NCBI GenBank assembly: GCA_963786195.1
Contig: CAWAYH010000009.1
Coordinates: 1 to 64,000 of the forward strand
Reading direction: 5' to 3'
Source of the DNA: CAWAYH01 sp963786195
GTDB lineage: Bacteria; Acidobacteriota; Vicinamibacteria; Vicinamibacterales; 2-12-FULL-66-21
DNA length: 64,000 nt
Of this stretch, positions 29,395 to 37,418 are shown piece after piece (within the stretch, counting starts at the first letter, position 1; every line of letters starts with the position of its first letter). The notes under the pieces were generated by a model that saw only the letters and a program-made list of their open reading frames with translations, was not told where the DNA came from and ran no database searches. Made by a program: the position numbers and the translations under genes.

Positions 29395-30259
29395 TCAGCG
29401 CGCCCGTAATTCGGCCAGGGCCTTGGCCGCCGCGTCTTCGTCCCGCCGCTCGGCGTCTGTCTTCTTCGGATTGAGCCGCAGCGCCGTCTCAAAGCTGCGG
29501 ATCGCCTCGGCGACGGCACCGCGTTCGGCCTGCGCGCGCGCGAGCGCCTGGTGCAACGTGTACGCATCGGGCAGGAGCGTCACACCGAAGGCCAGCACCT
29601 TCTCTCCGTCGCCGGCGTGCGCGCGATTGGCGCGGGTGGCCTGCGACTGAATACTGGACGCGCTGACGTAGTACTCCTGGATGTTCGAGAGTCCACGGGC
29701 GTGTGCCAGCGCCTCATCGACCGTTCCCTTCTCCATGCTCTCGCGCAATAACCGGGCGACGGACTTCGGCTCGACTTTCAGGATCTCGTAATCGAACACG
29801 AGCGTCGCATTCGGCGGAATGTCGCGATTGCCCTTCTCGCCATAGGCGAGCTCCGGCTTCATCGTGATGACGATGCGGTCGCCTTGCCGGACTTCGCGCA
29901 TGCCTTCCTCGAAGCCGCGGATCACACGGTCAACCCCCGGCGTGTACTCGTAAGGTACTGCCGCTCGTCCGCGTGTTCCAGAACTCCTTCCCGTCCGTGA
30001 ACCGGCCGATGCCGTGAATGACCATCAGGTCTCCAGGCTGCGGTCTGAGGCCGGTCCCCTGCTGCGTGAACACGTAGCTCAAACCCGATGCGGTCGTGAC
30101 GGTTTCGCCGATGGCCCGGCGAGTGGTGGTGCCCTGCGACGGAAGCGGGGCCGGCGACTGTTCGCGTGCGAGGGCCGGTGCTACGGATGAGATAACAAAC
30201 AGCGACAGCATAGCCACCACGGACGGCGCGTGCAGGCCGGGTCGAATGGAGAGTTGCAT
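29395..30259 (-). CDS. FKBP-type peptidyl-prolyl isomerase with C-terminal TPR-like helices, frameshifted
   Basis: This is an exported FKBP of about 285 residues. A signal peptide (VVAMLSLFVISSVAPALA) precedes an FKBP domain at ~45-150: GLSYVFTQQGTG, PQPGDLMVIHGIGRFTDGKEF, VIRGFEEGMREVRQGDR, and ELAYGEKGNRDIPPNATLVFDYEIL (the canonical active-site edge). A helical C-terminus follows, ending in a TPR-like unit (YTLHQALARAQAERGAVAEA, SFETALRLNPKKTDAE). One frame break near 29930 lies between GSTLRVHAGG and the VIRGFEEG block. The ATG at 30259 has AGGTAGG upstream. It probably acts as a periplasmic folding catalyst. It is divergent from the NTF2-like gene. Confidence 0.8.
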
Positions 30260-30354
30260 CGTGACCTACCTGCGACAAGATACACCATCGCTCCGCCCGT
30301 TTTCAGGGCTGGACGGTATTCTGGTTTACGCTTGCTTCCTCACAGGAGCCCGTG

Positions 30355-30782
30355 ATGAGCCGTATTGTCGTTGCTTCGATCGCGTGTGCGTTGCTCTCCA
30401 CGACGACCCCCCTCGCGCAGACCTCCGATGAACAGGACGTGCGCGCCGCCGTCAATCAGTACTTTCGGGGACATGCGACCGGGGATCCCGCTCAAATGCG
30501 GAAGGCGTTCTTGCCCACCGCCCACATCGAGGGCATCCGGGAGGGCAAGTTCGTGTCATGGACAGCCGAGGATACCGCTCGCGCTTCAGCGGAAAGCCTG
30601 CAGCCGACGAAGCCTCCAGGAAGCGCACGATCGATCGCGTCGACGTCTCGGGAAGTGCGGCCATGGCCGGCGCCACGCTGGTGCACGGGCAGACGACGTT
30701 CACGGACTACTTCGTCCTGCTGAAGGTCGACAACACCTGGAAAATCGCGAACAAGGTGTATTCGTCGCGCCCCACGAAGTAA
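30355..30782 (+). CDS. Secreted NTF2-like (putative lumazine-binding) protein, frameshifted
   Basis: This is a small exported protein of about 142 residues. A signal peptide (IVVASIACALLSTTTPLAQ) is followed by an NTF2-like cone fold: DVRAAVNQYFRGHATGD, MRKAFLPTAHIEGIREGKFVSW, then after a frame break near 30570 RTIDRVDVSGSAAMAGATLV and YFVLLKVDNTWKIANKVYSS. This matches the putative lumazine-binding DUF family, whose role is unknown. ATG 30355 has AGGAG (30344-30348) 6 nt upstream. The frame break is a single base and both halves are conserved. Confidence 0.75.
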
Positions 30783-30812
30783 CGCCGAGTCGCCGCCACA
30801 CTCGACCACGAG

Positions 30813-33800
30813 CTACAGTAATGTGCCCCGCAGCGTCACCAGCGCCACCGAGAAGTAGATCACCAGTCCGGTCACGTCGACCAGCGTCGCCACGAACGGC
30901 GCGGACGAGGCGGCCGGGTCGAACCCGAGGCGCTTCAGGAGAAACGGCAGCAGCGATCCGCTGAGCGTGCCCCACAGGACCACACCGACGAGCGACACCG
31001 CCACGGTGATCGCGATGAGCAGCCAGTGCGGCCCGTACACGTCGGAAAAGGCCGACCACAGGGTGATGCGGAAGAACCCGACGCTTCCGAGGATCGTCCC
31101 CAGCGCCAGACCGGCCAGCATTTCACGGCGCATCACGCGCCACCAGTCCCGCAGTCTCACTTCTCCGAGCGCGAGCGCCCGGATGACCAGCGTCGACGCC
31201 TGCGATCCCGAGTTGCCGCCGCTCGAGATGATGAGCGGCACGAACAGCGCCAGCACGACCGCGCGGGAGATCTCCGCTTCGAACGCGGCCATCGCCGTGG
31301 CCGTCAGCATTTCTCCGAGGAAGAGCGCCGTCAGCCAGCCCGCGCGCTTCTGAATCATCCGGCCGAACGAGATCTCCGTGTACGGCTCGTCCAGCGCCTC
31401 CGATCCACCGATGCGCTGAATCTCTCTGGTCGTCTTCGCCTCCGCGACGTCGAGCACGTCGTCGATCGTCACGATGCCGATGAGCATGCCGGCCGTGTCA
31501 GTCACCGGCAGCGCGGTTCGATCGTACTGACGGAAGACGGCGACGGCGGCTTCCTGATCGTCGGTCGCCTTCAACGCGACGAACCGGCGATCCATCAGCT
31601 CCGCGGCGCGGCGGTCGAGCGGCGCCAGGAGGAACTCGCGGATGCGGATGTCGTCGATCAGCAGCCCCTGCTCGTCGACGACATAGATGACGTTCAACGT
31701 TTCGCTGTCGTGTCCGTTTGCGCGCACGTAGTCGAGCACCTCGCTGACGGTCCATTGCTCGCGGATCGCCACGTAGTGCGGGGTCATCAGCCTGCCGACG
31801 GATTTCTCGGGGTAGCCAAGCAGGGTGAGGGCAACGGAGCGCTCGGCCGGTGTGAGGAGCGCCAGCAACTGTCGAGTGACCTCGGCCGGCAGTTCCTCGA
31901 GGAACACCGTCCGCTCGTCCGGTGCCATGTTGTTCAGCAGTTCGGCGACATCCTCCTGCGCCATCGTCTTCAACAGCGCTTCCTTGTCGTCGTGCGTCAG
32001 GTACTCGAAAACGGCGGCCGCGTCCTTCCGGGGGAGAACCCGGAAAACCACGACCTGATCCTCGAGGCTGAGCGCCGTCAGGAGGGCGGCGACGTCGCCG
32101 GCGTGCCGGTTGCGCAGGACGTCGCGGAGGCGCGCGTAATCGCGCGCGCGCAGCAGCGCCGCAAGCTCCTCGGCAGGCCGGGCTACGTCTCGAATCGCCG
32201 CGACGATGTCGTCGCGTTGAGGGCCGGTAAGTTGATGTTCCATTTGTATCAGGGCTGCCCGGACGACGTCGTGATGATGGACATGCGGTCCGACGCTCTT
32301 GATGGCGTCGAGCCACAGGCGGTGAATGAGATCGAGATCGGCTGATGTCAGTGACGGCGGATGGGCACCGAGGTGGTACGTGTTGGCACGCCCGCTGCGG
32401 TGGCAGATGACGAGCCGAACGTCCAGCGCTTCGGGCTTGTCCGCCCGCTCCCAGGCTTCGCCCAGCAGGCGCGTCTGATCGGCGACCGAGAGCGTCGAGG
32501 ATTCGCCGACGTAGACGTCGGACGATCCGAGACGCACGACCGTGCCGACGATGGCGTCGACGACGTTATGCGTGGGAACGATCAGGAGCCGGATCGGACG
32601 GCCCACACGCTCGGCGACGGCAACGACGTCCGAGAGGAGTTGCCGCTCGTACGGCGTGGGCGCGCTCTCCTCTGCCCTTTCGTGGGTCACGTCGACGTCG
32701 AGCAGCCGCGCCGTCATCACGACGACATCGCGATCGCCTGGCGTCTGAAGCGCGGCGACGACGTGCCCGAGGGAGTGGGGATTGCGGACCGGAACGAGGA
32801 TGTTACCGGGACGCACGGCGATCTCGGCGAGCGAGAGCTCCGCGGCGTGCAGCAGGTCGAACCGTTCCTCGCCGGCGGCGTCGAACGCCGGCTCGACCCT
32901 GCGCCTCGCAATCACGAACCAGAGACCGAGGGCCGCGATCGAGGCCACGGCAGTGACGGAGGACACGTCTCCCTTCGCGAGGATGGCCAGCGCGCCTGCA
33001 GCGACGACGACACCGGTCGCGAGGAGTCCGAGCGCCAGGTCCCGGCCCCTCAGCCGGATGTTGAACGGCGTCCTGAACGGCACCGCGCCCTGGTGCGACT
33101 TGCGAAGCCGGACGAGGCACGCCACCGTAAGAACGACCATCACGGCGATGGCGATCGCGTACGCGCGCGCCAGCCACGACACCCGGCCGGCGCTCGAGAG
33201 CGTCACGAGGATCATGGCGATGACGGTCACGTCCAGCGCGCGTGCCGGAGTGCCGAAACGCGTGTGAAGGGAGGCCAGGCCCTGCGGCAGGCTGCCGTCG
33301 GCTGACGCCCGGTGCAGCATCTGTTCGGCGTCGCCGAGCGCCGCGTGGGCTGCCGGAAGGAGCACGGCGAGCGCGGCGCCCGCGAGGCCAAGCGCCATGA
33401 GATCGCGCAGCCAGGCGGGCCCCGCGAGGTGCTGCGCCAGTCCGGCCAGCGGTGCGTTGAGCCACAGGGGGAGATCGGCCACGGGCACCAGCACCACCAC
33501 GAGGAACGTTCCGAGCGTGGTGATCAGGAACGTGAACAGGAGCGTCAGGAAGCCAGTACGCTTCAACGCCTGCAGCCTGGGTGGCGGGAATTCGTAAGCC
33601 GCGCGTGACAGGGCTTCCCCGCCGCCCAGGACGGAAAAGGTCAGCGCCAGACCGATCAGCAGGTTCAGCGTCGAGTCGACGAGCGGCCAGCCCGTCACCG
33701 GCGCCTGCGGAGGAGCGGAGAGCAGGACGGCAAGCGGGGCTGTACCGCCACGTATCAGCGTGACGGTCCCCCACACCATCGCGACCGCCAGAACGCCCAC

Positions 33801-34349
33801 GCCAATCCAGACGCCGCGTGTGAGGATGTCCCGGCGCGTCTCGTACCCCAGGCGATCGCGAATCCACAGGACGCCAATCAGGCCGACGGCCAGCGGCGTC
33901 GCCAGCTCCTCGGGCCGCACGTGGCCCGTGAACCGCCAGCCGGCGATGGCGGTGGCAAACACGCCGGAGAGGTAGTGACCGATGACAACACACGTCAGCG
34001 CACCAAGCAGGAGACGTTCGACCAGCGTGGCCGCGACGGCGAACCCGGCCGCGCGCGGACCGAACACCTTCGTGACGCGGCTGACGAACCCGCCGGGGAT
34101 CAGCAGCGCCCAGCTTTCGATGTCGATCGCCCTGACGAAGACCGCGAGAACGGCGGCCGCGAGCACGAACCACGCGACTGAATCGCCCAGCGCCTGCCGA
34201 TCGATTCCGGCGATGAAAAACGCCGCGACGCCAAGCTGGGCAATGGCCAGCGCCGCCGCCTTCCGCACCGACATGAACGGCTGCAGCGCCGTCGACGACA
34301 GGACGACGCGAATTGGAAGGCGCGGCCGAATCGGTGAGAACGGAGCCAT
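30813..34349 (-). CDS. APC permease-UspA-MgtE fusion (Mg2+ transporter-like)
   Basis: A single uninterrupted reading frame of about 1178 residues combines three modules. Residues ~30-490 are an APC-superfamily permease (about 12 helices; RFGTPARALD loop). Residues ~515-670 are a UspA-like cytoplasmic domain (NILVPVRNPHSLGHVV, LLIVPTHNVVDAIV, SDVYVGESS). Residues ~725-1178 are a complete MgtE: helical N-domain (VFEYLTHDDKEALLKTM, LLNNMAPDERTVFLEELP), two CBS domains (GRLMTPHYVAI to VTIDDVLDV), and the pore domain with PLIISSGGNSGSQA and GFDPAASSAPFVATLVDV. MgtE forms a gated Mg2+ channel. An internal ATG at 32243 could start a separate MgtE but has no Shine-Dalgarno. ATG 34349 is chosen, with GTG 34385 as alternative. 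Regulation of one transporter by the other is inference. Confidence 0.85.
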   Translation of the reverse strand: MAPFSPIRPRLPIRVVLSSTALQPFMSVRKAAALAIAQLGVAAFFIAGIDRQALGDSVAWFVLAAAVLAVFVRAIDIESWALLIPGGFVSRVTKVFGPRAAGFAVAATLVERLLLGALTCVVIGHYLSGVFATAIAGWRFTGHVRPEELATPLAVGLIGVLWIRDRLGYETRRDILTRGVWIGVGVLAVAMVWGTVTLIRGGTAPLAVLLSAPPQAPVTGWPLVDSTLNLLIGLALTFSVLGGGEALSRAAYEFPPPRLQALKRTGFLTLLFTFLITTLGTFLVVVLVPVADLPLWLNAPLAGLAQHLAGPAWLRDLMALGLAGAALAVLLPAAHAALGDAEQMLHRASADGSLPQGLASLHTRFGTPARALDVTVIAMILVTLSSAGRVSWLARAYAIAIAVMVVLTVACLVRLRKSHQGAVPFRTPFNIRLRGRDLALGLLATGVVVAAGALAILAKGDVSSVTAVASIAALGLWFVIARRRVEPAFDAAGEERFDLLHAAELSLAEIAVRPGNILVPVRNPHSLGHVVAALQTPGDRDVVVMTARLLDVDVTHERAEESAPTPYERQLLSDVVAVAERVGRPIRLLIVPTHNVVDAIVGTVVRLGSSDVYVGESSTLSVADQTRLLGEAWERADKPEALDVRLVICHRSGRANTYHLGAHPPSLTSADLDLIHRLWLDAIKSVGPHVHHHDVVRAALIQMEHQLTGPQRDDIVAAIRDVARPAEELAALLRARDYARLRDVLRNRHAGDVAALLTALSLEDQVVVFRVLPRKDAAAVFEYLTHDDKEALLKTMAQEDVAELLNNMAPDERTVFLEELPAEVTRQLLALLTPAERSVALTLLGYPEKSVGRLMTPHYVAIREQWTVSEVLDYVRANGHDSETLNVIYVVDEQGLLIDDIRIREFLLAPLDRRAAELMDRRFVALKATDDQEAAVAVFRQYDRTALPVTDTAGMLIGIVTIDDVLDVAEAKTTREIQRIGGSEALDEPYTEISFGRMIQKRAGWLTALFLGEMLTATAMAAFEAEISRAVVLALFVPLIISSGGNSGSQASTLVIRALALGEVRLRDWWRVMRREMLAGLALGTILGSVGFFRITLWSAFSDVYGPHWLLIAITVAVSLVGVVLWGTLSGSLLPFLLKRLGFDPAASSAPFVATLVDVTGLVIYFSVALVTLRGTLL

Positions 34350-34471
34350 CGGGATGACGCCTGCACCACCGCGTGCAGACCTCACGAATCATAGCGCGAT
34401 GACACCGCACTCGCGCGGTTACTCTTCGTCAGCAGTTCATGAGACAGCTTCGAGTCTCTTGGAACACCAAC

Positions 34472-34480
34472 TGCTAAAAT
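34472..34480 (+). promoter_or_regulatory. Extended -10 promoter, near-leaderless ACT gene
   Basis: TGCTAAAAT is an extended -10 element (TGnTAAAAT). The start of transcription would fall at about 34487, only three bases before the ATG at 34490, and there is no Shine-Dalgarno. This points to a leaderless or nearly leaderless mRNA. No clear -35 is present, as is common with extended -10 promoters. Confidence 0.5.
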
Positions 34481-34489
34481 GGTCCGTTC

Positions 34490-34882
34490 ATGGTCGACCT
34501 GTGCATTCGGCTGGACGACCGGCCCGGCGCCCTCGCGGACATGGGCGAAGCGCTCGGTCGCGCGGGAGTCAGCATCGAGGGCGGTGGCGTGTTCGTGGTG
34601 GACGGCATTGGTGTCGCCCACTTTCTGTTCCACGACGCGAAAGCCGCCCGCTCGGCACTCGAGGCCGCGGGCATCCCCGTCATCGCCGAACACGAAGTGC
34701 TCGTACAGAAGCTGCGTCAGGACGAGGCGGGTCAGCTCGGAAAGATCGCCCGGATGATGGCGGCCGCCGGCGTGAACATTCGCGTGCAGTACAGCGATCA
34801 CGATCACAATCTCATCCTGGTGGTCGACGACGTGGCACGCGGGCGCACGGTCTCGGAGCAGTGGACGAAGCGGCAGGGCTGA
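34490..34882 (+). CDS. Tandem ACT-domain protein
   Basis: This 130-residue cytoplasmic protein consists of two ACT domains and nothing else. ACT1 opens MVDLCIRLDDRPGALADMGEALGRAG with VSIEGGGVFVVDGIG; ACT2 has GQLGKIARMMAAAGVNIRVQY and HNLILVVDD. ACT pairs bind amino acids at their interface and usually regulate a partner enzyme; no amino-acid biosynthetic gene is nearby, so the ligand is unknown. It is divergent from the APC-UspA-MgtE gene, and since APC proteins move amino acids, a functional link is possible but speculative. The 289-bp gap that follows holds no supportable gene. Confidence 0.82.
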   Translation: MVDLCIRLDDRPGALADMGEALGRAGVSIEGGGVFVVDGIGVAHFLFHDAKAARSALEAAGIPVIAEHEVLVQKLRQDEAGQLGKIARMMAAAGVNIRVQYSDHDHNLILVVDDVARGRTVSEQWTKRQG

Positions 34883-35171
34883 ACGCCCCTGCCAGCTCGC
34901 CAGAAACGCACACGGCCCGAGATCGACATCGATCGCGCGCAGTGCCATTTTGTGCAAAGCGCAGCGTCCTGTTTTGCCCCATGGGTAACAACTCTGATCG
35001 ACGTCCGCGGCCGCCACGCGCCGGTCATTGGCGCGCCAACCTCACCCCGGGGCGGCCTCAGCTGTGGCACCAATCGTGATGCGTGAAGTCACGTCAGGCG
35101 TGCGGCAACGGACTCGAATCGGCTGAGCGGCGGCGCACACCGGTGTGCCCCGTCAGCACAGAAAGGCAATT

Positions 35172-37196
35172 ATGAAGACGCGCGCGTTCGCGGTTCTCAC
35201 AACCCTGGCGATGCTGGTGCTCGCCGTGCCCGGCAAGGCGACACAGAACGGCAGCGACGACCCTCGGTTCCACGTCCGGATCGAGGCCGCGCATGTCGCC
35301 GAGCTCAGAGTCAAGCTCGAAGAGGCCGGGTACGACGTGCTCGGGTCGGATCCGCAGAACTCGACGATCGATCTCGCGGTCACGCTTGCTGAATGGCGCG
35401 CGCTGTCATCGCGTGGATACGACGCGGAACTGATCGACCGCGGACGTCCGCTCGCTGACGTGTTCCAGCCGAAGACGAAAACGCAGGCGACCACGACATC
35501 GTCCGGCGCGCTGGCCGTCACCGCCGCGGCCGTGCCCGCCACTTACAGCGACCTGAACGGCATTCTCGACCAGATGCAGGCGATTGCGACGGCGCATCCC
35601 GACATCGCCCAGATGGTCGACCTCACGGCGACGTACAACACGCCGCCGACCGCCGAAGGCCGCCACATGTTCGCTTTGAAGATTTCCGACAACGTGACGA
35701 TAGACGAGGACGAGCCCGCGATGCTGATCGTCAGCACGCACCACGCCCGTGAAATCTCGACACCATTGATTACGCTCGGCGCCGCGGATCGTCTGACAGC
35801 CGGATACGGGTCCGATCCGCGGATTACGGCCGCCGTCGATGGGCACGAGATCTGGATTGCCCCCGTATGGAACCCGGATGGCTACAACTACGTGTTCACG
35901 GCCGACAACATGTGGCGGAAGAACCGCCGGCTGTTCGGCAATGGCGCCGGCGTGGATCAGAACCGGAACTACCCGCAGGGCTGGACCGCATCCTGCGCGG
36001 GAAGCACCAGCGTCGCGTCCGAGACTTACAAGGGACCGTCAGCCGCGTCCGAGGCCGAGACGCAGACGATGATGACCTGGTCCCAGCGCGAGCGATTCGC
36101 GAAGGTGATCGATTATCACTCGAGCGGCCGTGAAGTGCTCTACGCGTACCGATGCCTCAGCCATCCGTTCACCACGTGGATGCGGCAGGAAGCCACGACG
36201 CTTTCGCAGGTGTCCGGCTACGGCGGAGCAACGCGAGTGCCGAGCGCCGAGGGCGAGCACCCCGAATGGCAGTTCGCCCGCATGGGCGCGTATGCGTTTC
36301 TGATCGAGACCCACACCCAGTTCCAGCCGCCGTTCGAAAGCGGAGTCGCAGAGGCGAACCTCGTGTGGCCCGGAATCCTCCACGTGCTCGAGCGCCCGGT
36401 CTCCGTCTCCGGACACGTCACCGACGAGACGACCGGCGTCCCGATGCTCGCGAAGATCGAGATCCTGAACGTGGCGTTCGCGAACGGCGAGACGAACAGC
36501 AGCGGAGGCCTCTACGGCGCGTACCACATGTTCATGCCGCCGGGCTCGTACAACGTGCGGTTCTCGGCTGCCGGCTACACGCCGAAGACGATCCCGGTGA
36601 CCATCACCGCGACGTCCGCCTCGGTCGTCGACGTGCAGTTGTCACCGGCGCCGCCCGAGGAAGTGGTGTTCTTCGACGACTTCGAGACGAACCAGGGCTG
36701 GACCGTCAACCCGCTCGCGACCGACACGGCCACGTTGGGCCGTTGGGAGCGCGGCGATCCTCAAGCGACCTCCTCGTCAGGCACGAAACAGCTCGGGACG
36801 ACCGTCAGCGGCGTGAACGACCTCGTGACCGGCCGCCTCTCGGGAGCTGCGGCGGGCGATAACGACATCGACGGCGGGCGGACCTCCATTCAATCGCCGG
36901 CGATCATCCTGCCCGCCACCGGGACGATCACGCTGACGTTCAACTACTACATGGCACACGGCTCGAACTCGTCGAGCGCAGACTACCTGCGCGTGTTCGT
37001 CGTGGGCGCCACGACGACGACCGTGCTCCAGGAACTGGGCGCAGCCAATGACGACGATGCGGTATGGGCGACCGCGACCGTGAACCTCAGCGCCTTTGCC
37101 GGCCAGACGATCAGGATTCGAGTCGAGGCGGCGGACGCGAGCGGCGCGAGCCTGGTCGAAGCGGCGGTGGACGACGTGAGGATCGTCCGGCAGTAG
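35172..37196 (+). CDS. Secreted M14 zinc carboxypeptidase
   Basis: This is an exported metallocarboxypeptidase of about 674 residues. The signal peptide (TRAFAVLTTLAMLVLAVPGKA) is followed by a propeptide (~30-120) and an M14 domain (~120-400). Zinc ligands are visible: THHAREIST (His, Glu) and KVIDYHSSG (second His). Substrate-binding Arg/Asn occur in VDQNRNYPQGW, and the catalytic Glu in FLIETHTQF. A carboxypeptidase-regulatory-like domain follows (GHVTDETTGVPMLAKIEI), then a C-terminal beta-sandwich (FFDDFETNQGWTVNP, QTIRIRVEAADASG) like those in secreted proteases. ATG 35172 has AGAAAGG upstream; the in-frame ATG 35145 would disrupt the signal peptide. Intact. It removes C-terminal amino acids from extracellular peptides. 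Confidence 0.9.
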   Translation: MKTRAFAVLTTLAMLVLAVPGKATQNGSDDPRFHVRIEAAHVAELRVKLEEAGYDVLGSDPQNSTIDLAVTLAEWRALSSRGYDAELIDRGRPLADVFQPKTKTQATTTSSGALAVTAAAVPATYSDLNGILDQMQAIATAHPDIAQMVDLTATYNTPPTAEGRHMFALKISDNVTIDEDEPAMLIVSTHHAREISTPLITLGAADRLTAGYGSDPRITAAVDGHEIWIAPVWNPDGYNYVFTADNMWRKNRRLFGNGAGVDQNRNYPQGWTASCAGSTSVASETYKGPSAASEAETQTMMTWSQRERFAKVIDYHSSGREVLYAYRCLSHPFTTWMRQEATTLSQVSGYGGATRVPSAEGEHPEWQFARMGAYAFLIETHTQFQPPFESGVAEANLVWPGILHVLERPVSVSGHVTDETTGVPMLAKIEILNVAFANGETNSSGGLYGAYHMFMPPGSYNVRFSAAGYTPKTIPVTITATSASVVDVQLSPAPPEEVVFFDDFETNQGWTVNPLATDTATLGRWERGDPQATSSSGTKQLGTTVSGVNDLVTGRLSGAAAGDNDIDGGRTSIQSPAIILPATGTITLTFNYYMAHGSNSSSADYLRVFVVGATTTTVLQELGAANDDDAVWATATVNLSAFAGQTIRIRVEAADASGASLVEAAVDDVRIVRQ

Positions 37197-37256
37197 CCAC
37201 CTGGAGTGCAACGGGTGTGATAGCGTTACGGCGTTGCTGTGACCCCGGGAGGCCTG

Positions 37257-37406
37257 ATGTCGGAACGGAATGGTGATAAGTCCCGCTTCCAGATCGCGCG
37301 GAAGCGGGGTGTGCTGCGGCGTGCCAAGCTCCGCGCGGTCCTGTCCGCCGGAGCTGCCGGCGCGAAACGCCCGGCCCACGCGAAGCTCAGGCTGCCGAAG
37401 GGTTAG
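37257..37406 (+). CDS. Small basic protein (49 residues)
   Basis: A short frame with a strong Shine-Dalgarno (GGGAGG, 37247-37252, 4 nt before ATG) encodes MSERNGDKSRFQIARKRG, then VLRRAKLRAVLSAGAAGAK, ending LPKG. About one third of the residues are Arg or Lys, and the middle should be one amphipathic helix. I do not recognise a named family with certainty, though small proteins opening with a similar SERNGDKxRF motif seem familiar from Acidobacteriota. Nucleic-acid or ribosome binding is a guess from the charge. It lies 60 bp after the carboxypeptidase and converges with ADOP4, whose stop is 12 bp away. Confidence 0.6.
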   Translation: MSERNGDKSRFQIARKRGVLRRAKLRAVLSAGAAGAKRPAHAKLRLPKG

Positions 37407-37418
37407 CCGAGCTTCGGA

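Noticed and set aside
30813..32243. Separate mgtE gene starting at the internal ATG 32243
   Set aside because: There is no ribosome site before it, the upstream frame is continuous through the UspA-like domain without a stop, and the region shows no other frame errors.
34883..35171. Short frame at about 34981 (MGNNSDRRPRPPR...)
   Set aside because: It has no ribosome site, low complexity and no conserved feature; chance opening in GC-rich DNA is more likely.
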